Source: an uncultured Bacilli bacterium
Lineage (GTDB): Bacteria > Bacillota_I > Bacilli_A > RF39 > UBA660
DNA length: 41,971 nucleotides
NCBI GenBank assembly: GCA_944358855.1
Contig: CALVSC010000006.1
Location: forward strand, 1-41,971
Direction: 5' to 3'
Part shown: in pieces, positions 25,383 through 34,037 of the stretch
Layout: each line of letters opens with the position of its first letter
How positions within the stretch are numbered: position 1 is the first letter of the stretch
Made by a program: the position numbers and the translations under genes
Notes under the pieces: model-generated
The model's input: the letters and a program-made list of their open reading frames with translations, nothing else
Told to the model about the DNA's origin: nothing
The model's database searches: none

Positions 25383-26687
25383 ATGATACCTACAGTAGCC
25401 CTAGTGGGAAGACCAAATGTTGGTAAGTCTACACTGTTCAATAAAATTGTTGGAAAAAAAGTTGCCATCATTGAGGACTTACCTGGAGTAACAAGAGATA
25501 GAATATATCAAGAAGCGACATATAATAATAAAAAATTCTATTTAGTAGATACCGGTGGAATTGATGCTAGTAAAATGAAGTTTAATGATGAAATCAAGAT
25601 GCAAGCAGAAATAGCCATTAAAGAAGCCGACGTTGTCGTATTTATTGTAGATGGCAAGGAAGGTTTAACTAGCAATGATTTAATGGTTCGTGATCTATTA
25701 AGAAAATCAAATAAAAAAGTAATTGTTGCAATTAATAAAGTAGATAATAAAGAGTCCCAAAATCATATTTATGACTTTTATGAACTTGGTTTTGATACTT
25801 ATATTCCAATTAGCAGTATTCATAATACAGGATATATTGATTTGTTAGAAGAAATTACAAAAGATTTTCATGAGACAGAAGACAAAGAAGACGATAGATT
25901 AAAATTCTGTATTATCGGAAGACCAAATGTTGGTAAAAGTAGTTTAACCAATGCTCTTTTAAATGAAGAAAGAGTGGTTGTTTCTGACATTGCTGGAACC
26001 ACTCGTGATTCAATCGACTCTATTTTAAAATATCATGATAAAGAATATGTTCTAATAGATACAGCTGGTATGAGAAAAAAAGGTCGTGTCTTTGAAGCCG
26101 TAGAAAAATACAGTTTATTTAGATCATTAAAAGCAATAGATAGAAGTGATATATGTCTAGTGGTAATTAATGCAGAAGAAGGAATAAAAGAACATGATAA
26201 ACACATCGCCGGATATGCTATTGAAAGAGGAAAAGGTTTAATATTCGTAGTAAACAAATGGGACATGATGAAAGAAAAAACAATTCCAGAATTTGAAAAA
26301 GAAATGAGAGCAGAATTTCAATTTGCAACATATGCACCAATTGTTTATCTATCAGCACTAACTAAAAAAAGAATCCATACTTTAATGCCAGAAGTAATTA
26401 AGGTAGGAGAAAATATCAAAAGAGAAATCCCAACAAGCATTTTAAACAATGTAATATTAGATGCCTATCAACTAAATATACCTCCATCTTATAAAGGAAA
26501 AAGATTAAAAATATACTTCTCATCCCAAACTGGTATTAAACCACCAAAATTCACTTTAAGAGTAAACAGTAAAGGATTAGTTCATTTTTCTTATGAAAGA
26601 TATTTAGAAAATAAATTAAGAGAAAACTTTGAATTAGAAGGAACACCAATTATCCTTCAATTTAAAAACAGAAATGGAGAAGAATAA
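25383..26687 (+). CDS. der: Ribosome biogenesis GTPase Der (EngA)
   Basis: Der is an essential double GTPase for 50S ribosome assembly. The 434-residue protein has two GTPase domains in tandem. The first has GRPNVGKSTLFN at about 8-19, DTGG and NKVD; the second has GRPNVGKSSLTN near residue 180, DTAGMRKKG and NKWD. A C-terminal KH-like domain follows (PPKFTLRVNSKGLVHFSYERYLEN, shown in part). GGAGGGG precedes the ATG. The stop overlaps the start of the next small gene (TAATG). In Bacillus, der is followed by gpsA and then spoIVA; gpsA is not here. Confidence 0.98.
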   Translation: MIPTVALVGRPNVGKSTLFNKIVGKKVAIIEDLPGVTRDRIYQEATYNNKKFYLVDTGGIDASKMKFNDEIKMQAEIAIKEADVVVFIVDGKEGLTSNDLMVRDLLRKSNKKVIVAINKVDNKESQNHIYDFYELGFDTYIPISSIHNTGYIDLLEEITKDFHETEDKEDDRLKFCIIGRPNVGKSSLTNALLNEERVVVSDIAGTTRDSIDSILKYHDKEYVLIDTAGMRKKGRVFEAVEKYSLFRSLKAIDRSDICLVVINAEEGIKEHDKHIAGYAIERGKGLIFVVNKWDMMKEKTIPEFEKEMRAEFQFATYAPIVYLSALTKKRIHTLMPEVIKVGENIKREIPTSILNNVILDAYQLNIPPSYKGKRLKIYFSSQTGIKPPKFTLRVNSKGLVHFSYERYLENKLRENFELEGTPIILQFKNRNGEE

Positions 26688-26986
26688 TGATTATAGGAAA
26701 TAACAATAATAATCAATCATTTGCAAAAAAAATAAACAATCACTTTGAAAACGGACAATTTATCAATAAAAATAATGAATTTCAAAAAAATATAAATCAG
26801 CAACAAAGTCAAAAAAACATATTTACAAAAGACATCAAAACACAACAACATATTAATCCTTTAAACAAAAACGACATGGCCGACAAAACTTTAGCTTTAT
26901 TACACGAACGTCTAAAACAAGGTTCTATCTCATTAGAAGAATTTAACAAACAATGTGAAAAATTAGGTAAAAATAGACAAGAATAA
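26687..26986 (+). CDS. Small protein with SHOCT-like C-terminal helix pair
   Basis: I cannot name this 99-residue protein. The first 60 residues are very rich in Asn, Gln and Lys and look disordered (NNNNNQSFAKKINN, QQQSQKNIF). The last 35 read KTLALLHERLKQGSISLEEF and on to NKQCEKLG, the pattern of short SHOCT-like domains (L-x2-G-x-I-S-x-E-E-F). Such domains are often at the ends of oligomeric or membrane-linked proteins. The start overlaps the der stop by one base, so translation is coupled to der. A strong terminator follows directly. Confidence 0.65.
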   Translation: MIIGNNNNNQSFAKKINNHFENGQFINKNNEFQKNINQQQSQKNIFTKDIKTQQHINPLNKNDMADKTLALLHERLKQGSISLEEFNKQCEKLGKNRQE

Positions 26987-27019
26987 ATCAACTTCGCTTG
27001 AAGTTGATTTATTTTTTTT
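26985..27019 (+). terminator. Terminator of der and the SHOCT-like gene
   Basis: An 11-bp perfect stem (26985-26995 with 27000-27010), loop GCTT, then a T-rich run to 27019. Confidence 0.9.
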
Positions 27020-27135
27020 GAAAAACTTTCACGGATTAGAAAAATATATAATATTTCACTAGTAACAGAATCTAAATCACTAGATAAATTGTAAATAATG
27101 TCAAGAATTAGCATAAACTAACATAGGAGGTTACT

Positions 27136-27375
27136 ATGTTTGGTGATAATTTCTTTAAACGCGTTGAAAACAAAACAAGTGTAGACAAAAGTACCATTTT
27201 GTCTTTAGCAAAAAAAATACAAAATACGGATATGAAAGATAAAAACACATTACATGAAGTAATACAAGAGATATGTAACTTAACAGGAAAAGAAATATCG
27301 AAAGAAAAAGAAGATAAAATAATTGCTGCTATTACAAAAGATAAAATTCCTAAAAATATAGATAAAATGTTTTAA
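27136..27375 (+). CDS. spoVIF: SpoVIF-like sporulation protein
   Basis: This 79-residue protein resembles stage VI sporulation protein F, a small mother-cell protein needed for late coat assembly in Bacillus. Similar features recalled from the family are an N-terminal FFKRVENKTSVDKSTI stretch, a central KDKNTLHEVIQEICN helix, and the KEISKEKEDKIIAAITKDKIP motif (K-E-K-E-D-K-I near the end). Its length is close to the family norm. AGGAGG lies before the ATG. It stands alone between a terminator and a zinc-ribbon gene, and two genes before spoIVA, which supports a sporulation role. No convincing sporulation sigma promoter was found. Confidence 0.75.
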   Translation: MFGDNFFKRVENKTSVDKSTILSLAKKIQNTDMKDKNTLHEVIQEICNLTGKEISKEKEDKIIAAITKDKIPKNIDKMF

Positions 27376-27381
27376 CAAATG

Positions 27382-27390
27382 TGATACAAT
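27382..27390 (+). promoter_or_regulatory. Candidate extended -10 promoter of the zinc-ribbon gene
   Basis: TGATACAAT lies 22 bases before the next start codon. No good -35 element. Confidence 0.4.
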
Positions 27391-27411
27391 TATCTTAAAG
27401 TAGGTGATAAT

Positions 27412-28473
27412 ATGTTTTGTCTAAGATGTGGCACAAAAGTAGAAGATAATCAAGAATTTTGCCCTCATTGTGGAGCAAACATAAAAGAAGAGTTAAAAAA
27501 CTATAATTATCCAATAAACAATGAACCAGCTAAAGAACCCCCAACACACGAACAACAATATAATTATAGCTTAAATTACAGTTTTAAAGGCCAAAATAAC
27601 ACAACTAATAAATTTAATCCCAAAGATGAAGAATACTTAAAAGCTTTTATAGGTCCAAAATATGATAAAATTAAAAACACAACATTTTCATTCCCAATGT
27701 TTTTCTTAGGACCATTTTACCTCTTCTATCGCAAAATGTATATGGCAGGGCTCATATATATTCTATCGACAATTCTTCTTTTTATACTTTCTCCATTTTT
27801 CTTTATCGTCGCAATAATACTAGGCTTTTCTTTTAAATTTATTTACATACGCTTTGCAATAAAAAAAGTAAATAAACTACTAATGCAATATAAAGATTTA
27901 GACCATGAATCAAAAATCGAAGAATGTAAAAGAGCAGGAGGAACCAATCTTTTCTTACCAATTATTATATTTATCCTTACAATAATTAGTATCGTTGTTA
28001 TCTTTATTACGTTATTAGTATATAGCCTTGAAAAAGATGAACAAGAAAGATTAAAGAAAGATACAACATTTAAATTAGAAGAATTATCATATACTATACC
28101 AAAAGGATATCAATTATACTATGATATAGACGATGATAATTATTATACAGGAAGTTATTCAAATCTAGATGGATGTTTTATAGATGTAGGATATACCACA
28201 TATCAAGACTACATCACAAACGAAACAGAATACTTAGAACAAAAAATTAATGTAAATTTAGGTACAGAAGTAAGTCCGATAACTACACAAGAAATAAATG
28301 GCAATGTTTGGGCCACAATAACAACAAAAACAGACTTAGATACTACCACAACATATGTATTAAAAAATAAGAAAAAATACTATGCATTAACTTTCAAATG
28401 TGATAATGAAAACTACAATCAATGTCAAATTCCTTATCAAAAAACTTTAAATAGTCTTAAAATACAAAAATAA
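27412..28473 (+). CDS. Zinc-ribbon membrane protein (DUF2628-like)
   Basis: This 353-residue protein has three parts. An N-terminal zinc ribbon has two Cys-x2-Cys pairs (CLRCG at residues 3-7 and CPHCG at about 17-21). A linker leads to a membrane region with FIGPKYDKI ... FPMFFLGPFYLFYRKMY and several hydrophobic segments (about 98-142 and 185-208), typical of DUF2628-type proteins. A C-terminal domain of about 140 residues is probably outside the membrane and carries a few cysteines. AGGTGAT precedes the ATG. The function is unknown; the zinc ribbon may serve protein or nucleic acid contacts. It has its own terminator, so it is separate from spoIVA. Confidence 0.8.
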   Translation: MFCLRCGTKVEDNQEFCPHCGANIKEELKNYNYPINNEPAKEPPTHEQQYNYSLNYSFKGQNNTTNKFNPKDEEYLKAFIGPKYDKIKNTTFSFPMFFLGPFYLFYRKMYMAGLIYILSTILLFILSPFFFIVAIILGFSFKFIYIRFAIKKVNKLLMQYKDLDHESKIEECKRAGGTNLFLPIIIFILTIISIVVIFITLLVYSLEKDEQERLKKDTTFKLEELSYTIPKGYQLYYDIDDDNYYTGSYSNLDGCFIDVGYTTYQDYITNETEYLEQKINVNLGTEVSPITTQEINGNVWATITTKTDLDTTTTYVLKNKKKYYALTFKCDNENYNQCQIPYQKTLNSLKIQK

Positions 28474-28497
28474 GAACGTATTTCGTTCTTTTTTTTT
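28472..28497 (+). terminator. Terminator of the zinc-ribbon gene
   Basis: A 7-bp stem AAGAACG/CGTTCTT (28472-28478 with 28484-28490) is followed by seven more T. Confidence 0.88.
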
Positions 28498-28536
28498 ACT
28501 ATAAATCATATAGTTAACTGTATAAGGAGAATGCAC

Positions 28537-30012
28537 ATGGATAAATATGAGATAATAAAAAATATTGCGAAACGTAGTGGCGGAGATATTTATCTTGGCG
28601 TAGTTGGAGCAGTACGAACAGGAAAATCAACATTCATTAAAAAAATGGTTGAAACATTAATAGTTCCAAATATAGAAGATGAATACGAAAAAAAACGTAC
28701 ACTTGATGAAATTCCTCAATCAGCAGCTGGAAAAACCATCATGACAACAGAACCAAAATTTGTACCGAATAATGCAGCTAAAATAAAAATTGATGACTTT
28801 ACTTGTAATATAAAATTAGTAGATTGTGTTGGTTACATGATAGATAAAGCACAAGGAGCTAACGATGAAAACGGTCCAAGAATGATAAAAACTCCGTGGT
28901 ATGCTGAAGAAATACCATTTATTGAAGCTGCAGAAATTGGAACTGAAAAAGTTATAAAAGATCACGCAACAATCGGCATCGTCATAACGACAGATGGTTC
29001 AATTGGAGAATTTGAAAGAAATGATTATGTAGAAGCAGAACAAAGAGTAGTAGAAGAATTAAAAGGGTACAAAAAACCATTTATTGTAATTTTAAATACA
29101 ACACACCCTACACTTCCAGAAACAAGAAATTTAGCAGAAAAACTCCAAGAAGAATATGAAGTACCAGTACTTCCAATTAGTATTGAAACAATGAATGAAA
29201 AAGATATGATAGATATATTAAAAGAAGCGCTATATGAATTTCCAGTATTAGAAATAAAAATTAATATGCCTGAATGGATTGCCATACTAAATCCAAATCA
29301 CCCAATAAAAGAATCATATATCAACTCTATAAAAGAAAACATCATAGAAATTGATAAATTAAAAGACGTAGAACATATTACAGAGCATTTCTTAGAAAAT
29401 GATAAAATAGAAAAAGCTTACCTTTCAGATGTTGATACTTCAACAGGAATTATAACCATCACTTTAACAGCACCAAGTGCACTTTACGATAAAACACTAA
29501 AAGAAATTATTAACATAGATATTAAAAACAAAGCTGACCTACTCGCACTATTTCAAGATTATAATATGGCGAAAAAAGAATATGACCAATATAAATACGC
29601 TTTAAAAATGGTAAAACAAACAGGATATGGAGTTGCTACACCATCTATTGAAGATATGAAATTAGATAAACCGGAAATAATAAAACAAGGTTCAAGATAT
29701 GGAGTAAAATTAAAAGCTGTCGCTTCATCAATACATATGATTAGAGTTGATGTAGAATCTACATTTGAACCAATTATAGGAAGCGAAGTACAGTCAAAAG
29801 AACTGATAGACTATCTCACAAAAGATAAATCAAACAACCCTAATGAAATATGGAAAAGTGAAATATTTGGTAGAAGTCTAGACTCCATTGTTCAAGAAGG
29901 AATACAAGCAAAAATTAACCTAATGCCAGATAATATTAGATTAAAACTACAAACAACTCTATCTAAAATAGTAAATAAAGGTTCTAATAATCTAATAACA
30001 ATTGTAATATAA
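28537..30012 (+). CDS. spoIVA: Stage IV sporulation protein A (spore coat ATPase)
   Basis: SpoIVA is the ATPase that polymerises on the forespore surface and forms the base of the spore coat. The 491-residue protein matches Bacillus SpoIVA along its length, as far as I recall it. GGDIYLGVVGAVRTGKSTF carries the Walker A motif (about residues 24-31). Further shared stretches are DEIPQSAAGKTIMTTEPKF, VDCVGYM, ENGPRMIKTPWY, IVITTDGSIG, KMVKQTGYGVATP, QGSRYGVKLKAVA and a C-terminal FGRSLDSIVQEGIQAK. The ATG at 28537 follows AGGAG by seven bases; the ATG at 28531 is too close. Strong evidence for sporulation. It stands alone between two terminators. Confidence 0.98.
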   Translation: MDKYEIIKNIAKRSGGDIYLGVVGAVRTGKSTFIKKMVETLIVPNIEDEYEKKRTLDEIPQSAAGKTIMTTEPKFVPNNAAKIKIDDFTCNIKLVDCVGYMIDKAQGANDENGPRMIKTPWYAEEIPFIEAAEIGTEKVIKDHATIGIVITTDGSIGEFERNDYVEAEQRVVEELKGYKKPFIVILNTTHPTLPETRNLAEKLQEEYEVPVLPISIETMNEKDMIDILKEALYEFPVLEIKINMPEWIAILNPNHPIKESYINSIKENIIEIDKLKDVEHITEHFLENDKIEKAYLSDVDTSTGIITITLTAPSALYDKTLKEIINIDIKNKADLLALFQDYNMAKKEYDQYKYALKMVKQTGYGVATPSIEDMKLDKPEIIKQGSRYGVKLKAVASSIHMIRVDVESTFEPIIGSEVQSKELIDYLTKDKSNNPNEIWKSEIFGRSLDSIVQEGIQAKINLMPDNIRLKLQTTLSKIVNKGSNNLITIVI

Positions 30013-30038
30013 AAAATCCACAACAACTGTGGATTTTT
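30012..30038. terminator. Bidirectional terminator between spoIVA and the ackA operon
   Basis: An 11-bp perfect stem (30012-30022 with 30028-30038) with loop ACAAC, A-rich on the left and T-rich on the right. Confidence 0.9.
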
Positions 30039-30043
30039 ATTGT

Positions 30044-30730
30044 TTATAATAAATTAGAAACTAACTGATTATATTGATTTACTAAATCCTCTGTGGAAAA
30101 CTGTATTTCTCCCTCTTCTATTTTCCAATTATCACTATTTGTCTTTAAAAAACCAAGAGTCGAAACAATACTATTAAAAATAGAATTCATATGATTTTCA
30201 CTCTCTAAAAACTCATCTTGATAAGAATTAAAATTAGAAAACAAGCCACTCTTATTAACACTATCTAAAAACACTTTTTCTTCATAACTAGAAAAATTCA
30301 ACTTTTTAACATATTCTTCTAAACCATCTTCAGTAGAAAAAGATATTAACTTTTGCATATCTTGATCAAATTCACTTCGAACCTTTTCAATATATTGATT
30401 ACTTTGAACAAAAAGCGGACCATCACTACTGTAATTATCAACAGATAAAATGGATGTTAACTCTTCATCACTTGCATAATCTGATACTTTAGAATACTGT
30501 TTTTGAAAATCTAAAATATATTGATAAACAGCATCTTCTATTTTTCTATATTTACCAAATACATTTGCTCTACTTTTCTTAACATCAATCAAATTACTAT
30601 CAGCATAACTTTTAACATCGATAAGTAACTGTTTTTCTTGTATAGATTTATTAATAACAAATAAATATATTAAAACAACTACAAGTATCACTAGAAGAAT
30701 AAATAGAAAAAATAATTTTCTCTTCTTCAT
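30044..30730 (-). CDS. Uncharacterised membrane-anchored extracytoplasmic protein
   Basis: I do not recognise this 228-residue protein. MKKRK is followed by one strong hydrophobic segment (about 6-28) that serves as a signal anchor. The other 200 residues are hydrophilic and mostly helical (SIQEKQLLIDVKSYAD, YIEKVRSEFDQDMQKL, FLESENHMNSIFNS). There is no lipobox. The ATG at 30730 has GGTGAT before it; the upstream TTG overlaps that site. It is the last gene of the ackA-nrnA-engB operon. Confidence 0.65.
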   Translation of the reverse strand: MKKRKLFFLFILLVILVVVLIYLFVINKSIQEKQLLIDVKSYADSNLIDVKKSRANVFGKYRKIEDAVYQYILDFQKQYSKVSDYASDEELTSILSVDNYSSDGPLFVQSNQYIEKVRSEFDQDMQKLISFSTEDGLEEYVKKLNFSSYEEKVFLDSVNKSGLFSNFNSYQDEFLESENHMNSIFNSIVSTLGFLKTNSDNWKIEEGEIQFSTEDLVNQYNQLVSNLL

Positions 30731-30766
30731 ATATATCACCAAACATATTATAAATCAAATAAGAAC

Positions 30767-31213
30767 TTATTGTAAAGGCAAACACTTTTTCCATAAGAAA
30801 TAATATGGATATAATCGCTCTCCAAACAAATATTCACCAAACTCTAGATGTTCTAAACTAAGATAACTAGCATCACAAAAATAATAAGATTGATAATAAT
30901 ATATATCACAATTTTTAGGTAAAATAAAATAATTCCTTGTTTTAAAATAAATTTTATCATTCATATACACAATAATCTTAAGCTCTAAATCACAGTTTAA
31001 GCTATCTAATTTTTGAAGAATAAGAAAAAGTCCAATATTTTTCTCAAAATAAACTTTTACTTTATAAAATCCCACTAAATATAACAACTTTCTTCTCTTC
31101 TCCAACAAATCCCTTACTAAACATACAATATCTTCTTTAGAATCAGGAATATTACCAATATATTTTTGATTAAAAAAAATAAAATATTCATCCTGTAACT
31201 TCTCGACTCTCAT
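30767..31213 (-). CDS. Uncharacterised 148-residue protein
   Basis: I do not recognise this protein. It reads MRVEKLQDEYFIFFNQKYIG, then a basic helix (VRDLLEKRRKLLYLVG), then beta-rich sequence (FYKVKVYFEKNIGLFLILQK, LELKIIVYMNDKIYFK) and a Tyr/Phe-rich end (IYYYQSYYFCD). No signal peptide or membrane segment is clear. The ATG at 31213 has AGGTGAT before it and is preferred to an upstream codon at 31258. It is the fourth gene of the ackA-nrnA-engB unit. Confidence 0.6.
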   Translation of the reverse strand: MRVEKLQDEYFIFFNQKYIGNIPDSKEDIVCLVRDLLEKRRKLLYLVGFYKVKVYFEKNIGLFLILQKLDSLNCDLELKIIVYMNDKIYFKTRNYFILPKNCDIYYYQSYYFCDASYLSLEHLEFGEYLFGERLYPYYFLWKKCLPLQ

Positions 31214-31244
31214 GATATCACCTATAGTAATATATGAAAAAAGT

Positions 31245-31841
31245 CTAATTAACATCACTGTTAACTAGACTATCTATCTTTTTTAAAACTTCTTTAACAC
31301 CTAATTTTGTAACACTAGAGAAAACAACCAAATCATCACCCACAACTAAATCTAAAGTATCCAAAATATCTTTTAAGTTTTTCTCTTTTTTGCTACCCCC
31401 TACTTTATCTGCTTTAGTAGCAATCACTGTAACTGGTAAATTATAATACTTTAAGAAGTTATACATCAACAAATCATCTTCTGTAGGTTGATGACGGAAA
31501 TCAATTAATAAGAAAACACGTTTTAGTACAGTTCTTTTCTCTAAGTACTCTTCAATCATCATCCCAAACTTAGACTGTGTCTTTTTATCAACAGATGCAT
31601 ATCCATATCCAGGTACATCGATTAAATAAAAACTACCATTTACAGAATAAAAATTGAGAGTCTGCGTCTTACCAGGTCTAGAAGAAGTATAAGCTAAATT
31701 CTTTCTAGATAATAATGCATTTATAAAACTACTTTTACCAACATTACTACGTCCCACTAATAGAAACTCCGGTTTACCCTCTTCTGGATATTGACTTCTT
31801 CTAGTTGCTATAATCTCTAGATTAGCATCTTTAATTACCAT
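31245..31841 (-). CDS. engB: Ribosome biogenesis GTP-binding protein EngB (YsxC)
   Basis: EngB/YsxC is an essential small GTPase for late 50S assembly. The 198-residue protein has G1 GRSNVGKSSFINALL at about 27-41, the switch region TSSRPGKTQTLNFY, G3 DVPGYGYA, G4 TKADK and G5 FSSVTKLG. The length matches the family. The ATG at 31841 lies six bases after AGGTGA. Its start overlaps the end of the NrnA-like gene by 11 bases, so the two are translationally coupled. With der in the same window, two ribosome-assembly GTPases lie about 5 kb apart. Confidence 0.97.
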   Translation of the reverse strand: MVIKDANLEIIATRRSQYPEEGKPEFLLVGRSNVGKSSFINALLSRKNLAYTSSRPGKTQTLNFYSVNGSFYLIDVPGYGYASVDKKTQSKFGMMIEEYLEKRTVLKRVFLLIDFRHQPTEDDLLMYNFLKYYNLPVTVIATKADKVGGSKKEKNLKDILDTLDLVVGDDLVVFSSVTKLGVKEVLKKIDSLVNSDVN

Positions 31842-32790
31842 CACTCTTCACCTCACTTTGATATTCTTCCAAAACTTTATCTAATTCCAAAACAATCTGC
31901 ATAGCTTCATTCATAGTTTTTACTTTAGCACCACTAGCAAATTTATGACCACCACCATGATACATCTCAGCTACTTTATTAATAGCTGGACCTCTAGAAC
32001 GAATAGATACACGAATTTGATTATTTTTAACGTCCTCAGTCATTGTTACCCAGACAAGAACTTCTTTAATAAAATTAAAATTATTAATCATATTACCAGC
32101 ACTAGCACTATCAACTCCATACTGAGTAATAATATCATTGGTAATCGGAATATAGCCAACTCCATTTTCGGTTATTTTCATATTTAAAGCAATATACCCT
32201 TCTAATCGCACTTCATTCATTGGTCTTAAATATAACTTTTGATAACAAGAAGACATAGAAAAAGGATATTTAGATAAAAAGTATGAAATTAAAGAAAATA
32301 AAGAAGGAGTAGAACTTTCAAATAAGAAACGATTAGAATCAGAAACAATACCCATATATAAAAGTTCTACAATACTTGAATTTACTTCTAACCGAGTACT
32401 ATAAAAAATTCTCATTAAAATCTCACATGCAGAACTAGCTTTATCATCAATGATTTCTAGTCCACCAAAATCTTCCACAAAAGGATGATGATCTATTTTA
32501 ACAACATAAGAGAATTTACTAAAATCAACAGAATCCACTCTTCTTTTGTCTGGTGTGTCAGTAACAATCAACAAAGCATTCTCTACATCTTCTACTTTAT
32601 CTAACTTACCTATATGACAAAACTTAGCACTTCCCATACCAATGGCTATAACTTTTTTTGATGGAAAATTAAGACGTATCGTATCACGTAAAGCTAATTG
32701 ACTACACAAAGCATCAGGATCAACCCCGATATGTCTAGCAATTACAATCGTATCGTATCGTTTTATAACATCAATCAATGAATCATACAT
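31831..32790 (-). CDS. nrnA: DHH-family phosphoesterase (NrnA-like oligoribonuclease/pAp phosphatase)
   Basis: NrnA-type enzymes degrade very short RNAs and/or pAp. The 319-residue protein has the DHH layout: ARHIGVDPDAL (the D-x-D motif near residue 24), a second Asp in VTDTP, D-H-H in KIDHHPF at about 103, and the DHHA1 end motif GGGHKFASGA. The length matches NrnA. Cyclic dinucleotide-type GdpP proteins are excluded because there are no membrane or GGDEF parts. The ATG at 32790 is preferred since the ATG at 32799 overlaps the AGGA site. It is second in an operon behind ackA. Confidence 0.88.
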   Translation of the reverse strand: MYDSLIDVIKRYDTIVIARHIGVDPDALCSQLALRDTIRLNFPSKKVIAIGMGSAKFCHIGKLDKVEDVENALLIVTDTPDKRRVDSVDFSKFSYVVKIDHHPFVEDFGGLEIIDDKASSACEILMRIFYSTRLEVNSSIVELLYMGIVSDSNRFLFESSTPSLFSLISYFLSKYPFSMSSCYQKLYLRPMNEVRLEGYIALNMKITENGVGYIPITNDIITQYGVDSASAGNMINNFNFIKEVLVWVTMTEDVKNNQIRVSIRSRGPAINKVAEMYHGGGHKFASGAKVKTMNEAMQIVLELDKVLEEYQSEVKSDGN

Positions 32791-32800
32791 ATCTTTCATC

Positions 32801-33982
32801 CTATCTATTAATTAATTCCATAGTATCTCTAGCAATCATTAACTCCTCATCAGTTGGAATTACATACACATCAATTGCTGAATCATCTGTACTAAGTTTA
32901 ACAAACTCACCACGTTTATTATTCTCTTCTATATCTATCTTTACACCTAAACAAGCTAACTCTTCACATACTTGTCTACGAATAGGTACACTATTTTCTC
33001 CAACTCCTGCTGTAAACACAATAACATCTGCCCCACCAAGTAAAACATAATATTGTGCAATATAATCAACAATTCTTCTAACATATTTATCTCTAGCAAC
33101 AATAGCTCTTTCGTTTTGTTCATCACACTTTTCTAAAACATCACGCATATCACTACTATATTCACTCATTCCTAAAAGACCACTACGTTTATTTAAATCG
33201 TCAATAACTTCACTAGCATTCTTTCCTTCTTGTTCCATTACATAAGGAATAATAGAAGGATCAATATCTCCAGAACGAGTACCCATCATGATACCTGCAA
33301 GTGGTGTAAATCCCATAGAAGTATCTACACACTTTCCATCTTTAATAGCCGTAATACTACCACCATTACCAATATGGCAACTAATCAAACGGAATTCATC
33401 TTTACCAAGAATCTTTTTAACTTGACTAGCAATATAACGATGAGAAGTACCATGTGCTCCATACTTACGAACACCATAATCTTCATACCATGAATAAGGT
33501 AATGGATATAAATAACTAACTTCATCCATCGTTTGATGGAATGCTGTATCAAAAACAGCTACCATAGGAATATTTGGTAAAACCTTTCTAAAAGCTTCTA
33601 TACCAAGCATATTAGCTGGATTATGTAAAGGTGCAAAACCTTTAATAGCATCTAACTTTTCCATTACTTCATCTGTAATAAGAACAGACTCTTTAAAAAC
33701 ATCTTTACCCTGTACAATTCTATGCCCAACACCATGAATTTCATCTAATGACTCAATAATATTTAAATCTGTAAGTTTATCTAGCAAAATATTAACAGCA
33801 TCAACATGTGTTGGTAAATCTATCTCTTGTGTAATTTTTTCATCATTGTATTTAATTGTATATTTACTTCCTTCAATACCAATACGTTCAAAAACTCCAC
33901 TAGCAATAACTGTCTCAGTATCCATTTCAAATAAACTAAATTTTAAAGAACTACTTCCTGCATTTATAGAAATAATTTTCAT
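32801..33982 (-). CDS. ackA: Acetate kinase (copy 1)
   Basis: Acetate kinase interconverts acetyl phosphate and acetate with ADP/ATP in fermentative energy metabolism. The 393-residue protein is full length: INAGSSSLKFSLFEM at the start, GHRIVQG (the Arg expected in the active site), DTAFHQTM, RKYGAHGTSHRYIA, SCHIGNGGSITAIKDGKC, MGTRSGDIDPSI and the end motif PTDEELMIARDT. The family usually reads HGGE after HRVV; here it reads QGKD. AGAGGGA precedes the ATG. It leads an operon with nrnA and engB. No pta gene is in the window. Confidence 0.95.
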   Translation of the reverse strand: MKIISINAGSSSLKFSLFEMDTETVIASGVFERIGIEGSKYTIKYNDEKITQEIDLPTHVDAVNILLDKLTDLNIIESLDEIHGVGHRIVQGKDVFKESVLITDEVMEKLDAIKGFAPLHNPANMLGIEAFRKVLPNIPMVAVFDTAFHQTMDEVSYLYPLPYSWYEDYGVRKYGAHGTSHRYIASQVKKILGKDEFRLISCHIGNGGSITAIKDGKCVDTSMGFTPLAGIMMGTRSGDIDPSIIPYVMEQEGKNASEVIDDLNKRSGLLGMSEYSSDMRDVLEKCDEQNERAIVARDKYVRRIVDYIAQYYVLLGGADVIVFTAGVGENSVPIRRQVCEELACLGVKIDIEENNKRGEFVKLSTDDSAIDVYVIPTDEELMIARDTMELINR

Positions 33983-34009
33983 AACATCCCTCTTTCTTTA
34001 ACTATTAAT

Positions 34010-34037
34010 ATTATACTACAAAGAAACCTATTTTCAA
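34010..34037 (-). promoter_or_regulatory. Predicted promoter of the ackA-nrnA-engB operon
   Basis: On the minus strand TTGAAA (34032-34037), 16 bases and TATAAT (34010-34015). The -35 element overlaps the last codons of the tail-anchored protein gene. Confidence 0.7.

Noticed and set aside
27095-27130. CATAAACTA before the SpoVIF-like gene as a sigma-K -10 element
   Set aside because: The A-C of a sigma-K -35 is not at the right distance, and transcription would start almost at the ribosome-binding site.
28485-28520. CATATAGT before spoIVA as a mother-cell sigma-E -10 element
   Set aside because: It is a partial match and the expected -35 position falls in the terminator T run, with no sigma-E-like sequence.
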